Below are positions 6,245-9,923 of a stretch of 9,923 bases of DNA, piece after piece. Origin of the DNA: a bacterium (GTDB lineage: Bacteria > Ratteibacteria > UBA8468); assembly GCA_030672255.1 (NCBI GenBank), contig DAOVGU010000084.1:1-9923 (forward strand). The letters run 5' to 3'. The notes beneath the pieces are model-generated. The model had not been told where the DNA came from. It saw only the letters and a program-made list of their open reading frames with translations, and ran no database searches. Numbering within the stretch: the first letter of the stretch is position 1; every line of letters starts with the position of its first letter. A program made the translations under genes and the position numbers.

Positions 6245-6568
6245 ATGAGAGGACGACATCTTCTTCCGCGAGTTAATTTGCGTATTGTAAAAAACTTCAT
6301 CAGGAGATTATATTTTATCTCGTGATGGCAGAGCAGATCATTATGTTGGGCATTCGGATGCTAAGTTAGTCGCTCGTATCAAAGATTCTGCCAGAGAAAA
6401 TATAGGCTATAGATACTTTTGGTTTGAATACACAGATTCTCCAATGCGAGCATATTACTTAGAGTGCGAAGGTACCATAAGTATCATCCACCAGATAATG
6501 CTAATCATCCTGCAGTGCCACCAGGAACTTATTGGAGATGTCCTGTCCCTGGTTGTCCTTGGTCATAA
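6245..6568 (+). pseudogene. GIY-YIG nuclease-like gene broken by two one-base indels
   Basis: ATG 6245 opens MRGRHLLPRVNLRIVK and hits a stop at 6323. Removing one A from the six-A run at 6289-6294 gives TSSGDYILSRDGRADHYVG, continuing with HSDAKLVARIKDSAREN and YRYFWFEYTDSPMRAYYLEC. One base added near 6479 then leads into KYHPPDNANHPAVPPGTYW and RCPVPGCPWS, ending at 6566-6568. The repaired protein of about 107 residues has the GIY-YIG layout: GDYIL and HYVG strands, an Arg on the following helix, a Glu in LECE, and a terminal Cys pair. The two indels cancel, so both ends are in the same frame but the core is not. It begins 29 nt after the end of the Ntn-hydrolase remnant. That it is a nuclease is inferred from motifs only. 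Confidence 0.6.
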
Positions 6569-6585
6569 AAGCTACAAGATAAAGT

Positions 6586-6705
6586 ATGGATAATATCTCT
6601 TATCCCTCAATAGAAGAGAAATTCAATACAGTTATCTCAAAGAATACATTTTACTTTCAGAATAGAGAATTTGAGGAATACTATGAAGGACATATTGAAA
6701 AATAG
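6586..6705 (+). pseudogene. 39-codon frame, possible 5' part of the next gene
   Basis: ATG 6586 reads MDNISYPSIEEKFNTV, then FYFQNREFEEYYEGHIEK to a stop at 6703-6705. It overlaps the next frame by 23 nt at a run of five A (6698-6702). Dropping one A joins the two into a protein of 103 residues. Its charged, protein-like composition suggests real coding. It may be the lost N-terminus of the gene ending at 6898, or a separate small peptide. No family recognised. Confidence 0.35.
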
Positions 6706-6898
6706 AAAGAGGCCATTGACTAAATTGCAATTGATTACCAAACTTTATAAGGACAAATTTATAAGTGATCAGGTGTTGTGGAATTTACTGGGTTCAAGAT
6801 TTAAAAAACATGAGTTAGAACTTATAGATGAAACTTTTAGAAATTACAGAGAAATAGGCAGAACTAATTATGGAAAGATAAAAGTTAGGAGAAAGTGA
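6683..6898 (+). CDS. Small basic protein of unknown function next to the methyltransferase
   Basis: This 71-residue frame starts MKDILKNRKRPLTKLQLITK and is rich in Lys and Arg, ending KIKVRRK. GAGGA stands about 5 nt before the ATG, a good ribosome site; a TTG 12 nt upstream is also possible. No domain is recognisable. The middle (ISDQVLWNLLGSRFKKHELELI) looks like two amphipathic helices, which could bind nucleic acid, but this is inference from composition. It ends 30 nt before the methyltransferase gene, so it may belong to the restriction-modification unit. It may instead be the 3' part of a gene starting at 6586 and broken by a one-base insertion; the ribosome site argues for an independent start, the overlap at an A-run argues for a break. 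Confidence 0.45.
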   Translation: MKDILKNRKRPLTKLQLITKLYKDKFISDQVLWNLLGSRFKKHELELIDETFRNYREIGRTNYGKIKVRRK

Positions 6899-6928
6899 AT
6901 TGAGGAGGTAGTGTGAGGGTGTGAAAAT

Positions 6929-8419
6929 ATGGAAAAGCTGGGATTTAACAAAATCTATAATATGGATTGTGTGGAGGGGATGAAATGTATCCCGGATAAT
7001 ACAATAGATCTTGTGGTAACAGATCCGCCTTTTGCGATAAATTTTAAAGCGAAAAGAAATAACTATCATAGAACTGCCTCAAGGGTTTTGGAGGGGTATA
7101 ATGAAATCTCTAAGGAGAAATATTTTGATTTTACTCTTGAATGGATGAAAGAGGTTTATAGAATACTAAAAGAATCTGGAAGTATGTATGTTTTTTCGGG
7201 GTGGAATAATTTGAAAGATATTTTGATAGCAATAGATAAATTGGGTTTTGTTACTATAAACCATATTATCTGGAAGTATCAATTTGGTGTTGTAACAAAA
7301 AGAAAATTTGTAACCTCGCATTATCATTGTCTTTATGTCTGTAAAAATGATGAGAAGAGAAAATTTTCCCCTTATTCTCGGTATAATAAAGAATCTAAAA
7401 GTCAAACAGGGAAAAGCTTGCATTACGAAGATAAAGAGGATGTTTGGATAATAAAAAGGGAGTATTGGACAGGAGATCAAAAAACGCCTACGAAATTACC
7501 CGCTGAATTAGTCAAAAAAATATTGATGTATTCAAGCGAAGAACAAGATATTATCTTGGATCCGTTTTTAGGCTCAGGTCAGGTAGCGGTTGTAAGTAAA
7601 ATGTTAAATAGGCAATATGTTGGGTTTGAGATTGTAAAGGAATATTATGAGTTTGCGAAAGAGAGATTGGAGAAAAATTTATACAGAATTAAGGAAGATT
7701 ATAAGGAAAGTACTCAAACTTTATTAAAGTTGTTCGATAGCGGGAAAACAAGATATGGAAAAAGCAAAATGGTTTGTTTGAAAAGCACTAAACAAATTGC
7801 TAAAAAGTTAAAGCATATACCCAAATTATGGGACGGAAGGAACTCTATTTTGAAAATGAAAAAAGCAAATTTCTCTCACTGGAAACAGATGGAATGGATA
7901 GGATTTTATTTTCAGTTTTTATGTGGGAAGCATTTATCAAAAGTTATGGATATACCTGGACCAAAATATGGTAGGGTGGAATTTGATGGGTTCAAAAATA
8001 TCCCTTGGGATTTCAAAGCACACGCTATGAATACAAGCAGCCATCAGATTATTGTTAACGATAGTGAAGCGACAGCAAAAGCGATTAAAGATTATGGAGC
8101 GGTTGGTCTAATTCTCGCTCTTGGGAAGGTTCTATATAATGATGAAGACAGAACATTCCAAAAGTGGCATGAAGCATTGAAAGGTGGAAAATCAAAATAC
8201 GAGATGGAAAGGGTAAAGAGAGGTGCTTGGTCGAGAATAAGAAAAGTTTCCTTTGATTTGCAGCAGGTTTCCTTTATTAAAATAACAGACAATACTTTGG
8301 TTAAGTGTGGTTCATTCCAGAGAGATTTTAGGAATGCTGGTGGACAACCAAGAAGAGAAAAAGTTCTGTTAGACCTTGAAAAAATTGATAAGGAATTAAT
8401 CTATTTTATTGAATTCTAA
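6929..8419 (+). CDS. Fused DNA methyltransferase and restriction endonuclease-like protein
   Basis: This is an intact 496-residue protein. Residues 1-250 form a DNA methyltransferase with catalytic motif IV TDPPF (31-35) placed before the S-adenosylmethionine motif I DPFLGSGQVA (211-220), followed by YVGFEI (230-235). That order is the beta class of amino-methyltransferases, modifying adenine N6 or cytosine N4. A target-recognition region fits between about 110 and 190. Residues 260-496 have no methyltransferase motifs but carry EFDGFKNIPWDFKAH (351-365), which resembles a PD-(D/E)XK site with Asp353, Asp361 and Lys363. I infer a type II restriction enzyme domain; the recognition sequence is unknown. 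GAGGG lies 9 nt before the ATG. A stronger GAGGAGGT (6902-6909) is 19 nt away, and an in-frame stop at 6914 excludes an earlier start. Base use is far more AT-rich than in ruvB or dxr, a sign of transfer. Confidence 0.8.
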   Translation: MEKLGFNKIYNMDCVEGMKCIPDNTIDLVVTDPPFAINFKAKRNNYHRTASRVLEGYNEISKEKYFDFTLEWMKEVYRILKESGSMYVFSGWNNLKDILIAIDKLGFVTINHIIWKYQFGVVTKRKFVTSHYHCLYVCKNDEKRKFSPYSRYNKESKSQTGKSLHYEDKEDVWIIKREYWTGDQKTPTKLPAELVKKILMYSSEEQDIILDPFLGSGQVAVVSKMLNRQYVGFEIVKEYYEFAKERLEKNLYRIKEDYKESTQTLLKLFDSGKTRYGKSKMVCLKSTKQIAKKLKHIPKLWDGRNSILKMKKANFSHWKQMEWIGFYFQFLCGKHLSKVMDIPGPKYGRVEFDGFKNIPWDFKAHAMNTSSHQIIVNDSEATAKAIKDYGAVGLILALGKVLYNDEDRTFQKWHEALKGGKSKYEMERVKRGAWSRIRKVSFDLQQVSFIKITDNTLVKCGSFQRDFRNAGGQPRREKVLLDLEKIDKELIYFIEF

Positions 8420-8448
8420 GTCACGACACATATCATTCAGGCTAAAAG

Positions 8449-9522
8449 ATGATTAAGCGGAGGAGGACAAGGAAGGTAAGGGTAGGAAATCTTTTTATTG
8501 GGGGAGATGCTCCGATTTTAATTCAATCGATGGTTAAGATTCCTACCCGAAACACCAGGAAAGTTCTCTCTCAGATAAAAAGGTTAGAGAAATGTGGTTG
8601 TGAAGCTATCCGCTTAGCAATAGTTAACGATGAAGATATTTCCTCTCTAAAAAAGATTAAAAGCTCAGTAAAAATTCCTCTTATTGCTGATATTCAGTTT
8701 CAAACCTCTTTGGCGGTGAAAGCTATTAGTGCCGGAGCAGATAAGGTAAGGCTGAATCCGGGCAATATGGAGAAGAAGGGGTTAAAGGAAATAGCTCATT
8801 TAGCTGGTGAAAGAAAAATTCCTCTGAGAATTGGAGCAAATTCCGGTTCCATCAAAAGAATAGAAAAAAAAGGAATCACTTTCTCTTTAGTGAAATTGGT
8901 TGATGACTGGCGCAAATTTTTTGAAGACATCGGATTTTTTGATTTAGTTATCTCCTTGAAGACCCCGGAGGTAAAAAGTACAATTGAGAGTTATCGACTT
9001 ATGGCTTCTCGATGCAATTACCCTTTCCATCTTGGGATTACAGAGGCCGGAAGAGGAAGAGAGGCGGTGGTAAAATCTTCTTTAGGTATTGGGGTTCTTT
9101 TGCAGGAAGGGATTGGGGATACGATTCGCGTCTCTTTGACCGAGAGCCCGGAAGAAGAAGTAAGAGTGGCTCAGGAGGTTCTGCAGGCTCTCGGAATTCG
9201 TTTTTTTCATCCGGAGATTATCTCCTGTCCTACCTGCGGAAGATGCGAAATTGACCTGCCTAAAATAGTAAAAGAATTTGAAAGGAGACTATTTTCCTTA
9301 TCACTTATCACTTATCACTTACCACTTAAAATTGCTATTATGGGCTGTGTAGTCAATGGTCCGGGCGAGGCAAGACAGGCAGATATTGGTATTGCGGGAG
9401 GAAAGAAAAGTGGGCTCCTCTTTAAAAAGGGCAAGCCGATAAGAAAGGTAAAGGAAGAAAAATTAGTAAAGGAATTGTTGAGAGAAATCAAAGCAACTCA
9501 CAAAATAAAAGTTACAACCTAA
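8449..9522 (+). CDS. ispG: 4-hydroxy-3-methylbut-2-enyl diphosphate synthase IspG
   Basis: IspG is the 4Fe-4S enzyme that reduces methylerythritol cyclodiphosphate to HMBPP, the penultimate MEP-pathway step. Over 357 residues it shows an N-terminal TIM barrel with VRLNPGN (100-106), and a C-terminal cluster domain with CPTCGR (Cys260, Cys263), GCVVNGPGEA (Cys300, Glu307) and DIGIAGG (312-318). The barrel motif usually reading DIHFDYR is DIQFQTS here (81-87). Cys263-to-Cys300 spacing is about five residues longer than in the E. coli enzyme, because 7-bp repeats encode SLSLITYHLP (283-292). The ATG at 8449 gives the normal N-terminus; no strong ribosome site is visible. It lies 29 nt after the restriction gene, with no obvious promoter of its own, so the island may now drive or limit its expression. 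Confidence 0.95.
   Translation: MIKRRRTRKVRVGNLFIGGDAPILIQSMVKIPTRNTRKVLSQIKRLEKCGCEAIRLAIVNDEDISSLKKIKSSVKIPLIADIQFQTSLAVKAISAGADKVRLNPGNMEKKGLKEIAHLAGERKIPLRIGANSGSIKRIEKKGITFSLVKLVDDWRKFFEDIGFFDLVISLKTPEVKSTIESYRLMASRCNYPFHLGITEAGRGREAVVKSSLGIGVLLQEGIGDTIRVSLTESPEEEVRVAQEVLQALGIRFFHPEIISCPTCGRCEIDLPKIVKEFERRLFSLSLITYHLPLKIAIMGCVVNGPGEARQADIGIAGGKKSGLLFKKGKPIRKVKEEKLVKELLREIKATHKIKVTT
9297..9324 (+). repeat. Four 7-bp tandem units inside ispG
   Basis: CTTATCA occurs three times in a row (9297-9317), followed by the variant CTTACCA (9318-9324) and a partial CTTA. The units encode the linker between the cysteine pair and the third cluster cysteine. Seven bases shift the frame on each gain or loss, which in this probably essential gene would usually be lethal. 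Confidence 0.85.
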
Positions 9523-9537
9523 TTGCAAAAGGAGATC

Positions 9538-9783
9538 ATGAAAATACTTCGACTAATTGGCTCTCTATCTTTCGTGCTCGGGCTGTTCACTGCAATATTT
9601 GCCGGGATACCTTGGCACGTGATTGTTGCTGACGACCCAGTTGTACCTTGGTGGCTCAGGATAGCAGTTTTCTGCCTTCTATGTGGTATCCTGCTAGTCC
9701 TGCTGACAGTGGCTCTCGAACAAAGGAGAAACAAGACATCAGGAGAGGAGTTTCCAATGAAAGATGGAAAAATAGAAAAATAG
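9538..9783 (+). CDS. Small two-helix membrane protein of unknown function
   Basis: This 81-residue frame follows ispG by 15 nt. AAGGAG lies 3 nt before ATG 9538, so I prefer this start to the TTG at 9523. Two hydrophobic helices are visible: about residues 6-23 (IGSLSFVLGLFTAIFAG) and about 41-59 (IAVFCLLCGILLVLLTVAL). They are separated by a loop rich in Pro and Trp (DDPVVPWWLR). The C-terminal tail is charged (EQRRNKTSGEE). No family is recognised. Its position suggests cotranscription with ispG, which says little about its job. The stop codon TAG coincides with the first bases of the REP-like sequence ahead of the transposase, so the original C-terminus may have been cut or changed by that insertion. 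Confidence 0.6.
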   Translation: MKILRLIGSLSFVLGLFTAIFAGIPWHVIVADDPVVPWWLRIAVFCLLCGILLVLLTVALEQRRNKTSGEEFPMKDGKIEK

Positions 9784-9799
9784 GGACAGCGACCATTTT
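9781..9799 (+). repeat. REP-like half site at the left end of the transposase unit
   Basis: TAGGGACAGCGACCATTTT resembles one arm of the AGGG-type palindromes that, from memory, often flank RAYT transposase genes. Its opening AGGG followed by a GAC/GTC core also recalls the element at 3894-3947, but the two are not the same sequence. The second arm is not present near it; it may lie beyond the window, downstream of the gene. Confidence 0.35.
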
Positions 9800-9801
9800 C
9801 T

Positions 9802-9831
9802 TTGACAATATCTATTTGCTTATGTTAATAT
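9802..9831 (+). promoter_or_regulatory. Candidate promoter of the transposase gene
   Basis: A perfect -35 TTGACA (9802-9807) is followed after 18 nt by TAATAT (9826-9831), a four-of-six match to the -10 box. The start of transcription would fall close to the ATG at 9838, so the message would be nearly leaderless, and no Shine-Dalgarno sequence is visible. Confidence 0.4.
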
Positions 9832-9837
9832 TCATCT

Positions 9838-9923
9838 ATGCCACGCATAGCTCGAGTAGTTGCCGTTGGATTACCTCACCATATTACCCAGAGAGGTAAC
9901 TACCGTCAAGATGTTTTTCTTGA
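9838..9923 (+). CDS. REP-associated tyrosine transposase (RAYT, IS200-like), partial
   Basis: The first 28 codons are visible before the window ends. They read MPRIARVVAVGLPHHITQRG, then NYRQDVFL. This is the characteristic N-terminus of RAYT or TnpA-REP proteins of the Y1 HUH superfamily: a basic PRIAR start, then PHHITQRGN, which leads into the first strand of the nuclease fold. These single-strand DNA transposases act on REP-type hairpins, nicking with a tyrosine (not yet reached here). Neither the HUH metal motif nor the catalytic Tyr lies in the visible part, so activity cannot be judged. The gene follows a promoter-like sequence and a REP-like half site. Confidence 0.75.
   Translation, partial: MPRIARVVAVGLPHHITQRGNYRQDVFL

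Noticed and set aside
5123..6898. Explaining all breaks in the island as sequencing errors
   Set aside because: The core genes and the methyltransferase gene are open through equal or longer homopolymers, and one lesion is an 11-bp duplication, which is not a typical read error. Read mapping would still be needed for the single-base cases.
7166..7480. Reverse-strand open frame of 104 codons opposite the methyltransferase
   Set aside because: It mirrors an intact gene with catalytic motifs on the + strand, and has no recognisable domain or ribosome site.
9297..9331. CRISPR-like array from the heptamers in ispG
   Set aside because: The units are 7 bp and contiguous, without spacers.
9523..9537. 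TTG 9523 as the start of the small membrane protein
   Set aside because: The AAGGAG ribosome site lies after it and before ATG 9538, which favours the ATG.

Overview
The window reads as a chromosomal segment of a diderm (Gram-negative type) bacterium that makes isoprenoids by the MEP pathway. The evidence is an LptB-type ABC ATPase of lipopolysaccharide transport, undecaprenyl diphosphate synthase, an RseP-type site-2 protease, Dxr and IspG. The density of small palindromic repeats and the sequence divergence of Dxr and IspG suit an uncultured candidate-phylum lineage, but I cannot name the phylum from this sequence.

Layout, all on the + strand. Positions 1-304 hold repeats and a probable extended -10 promoter. 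Positions 305-5037 form a tight operon: ruvB (Holliday-junction helicase), lptB, uppS, dxr and rseP. Gene overlaps are 1, 4 and 4 nt, followed by an 11-nt gap, so one transcript probably links DNA repair, outer-membrane assembly, lipid-carrier synthesis, isoprenoid synthesis and envelope proteolysis. An 84-nt inverted-repeat element follows rseP. Positions 5123-8448 form a visibly more AT-rich accessory island. ispG, commonly found next to rseP in other bacteria, resumes at 8449. It is followed by a small two-helix membrane protein and, at the right edge, by the start of a REP-associated tyrosine transposase.

The island appears to be a decayed operon followed by an intact restriction-modification gene. 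In order it holds: a short degenerate frame; a proteasome-type Ntn-hydrolase gene (start methionine followed directly by Thr, with an Asp at the position of proteasomal Asp17) broken by an exact 11-bp tandem duplication and by a second frameshift near its 3' end; a GIY-YIG nuclease-like gene broken by two one-base indels; a small unrecognised frame; and an intact 496-residue protein joining an N-terminal beta-class DNA methyltransferase to a C-terminal region that looks like a PD-(D/E)XK restriction endonuclease. The neighbouring core genes are intact through equally long homopolymers, so the breaks look like real decay of the island and not poor sequence.

A second theme is repeats sitting inside essential coding sequences. 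A 54-nt REP-like palindrome encodes the last residues of Dxr, a 23-nt perfect palindrome lies in the middle of dxr, and four 7-bp units lie inside ispG next to the iron-sulfur region. The transposase beginning at the right edge belongs to a family known to be linked to REP-like palindromes, so it or a paralogue is a plausible source of some of these.
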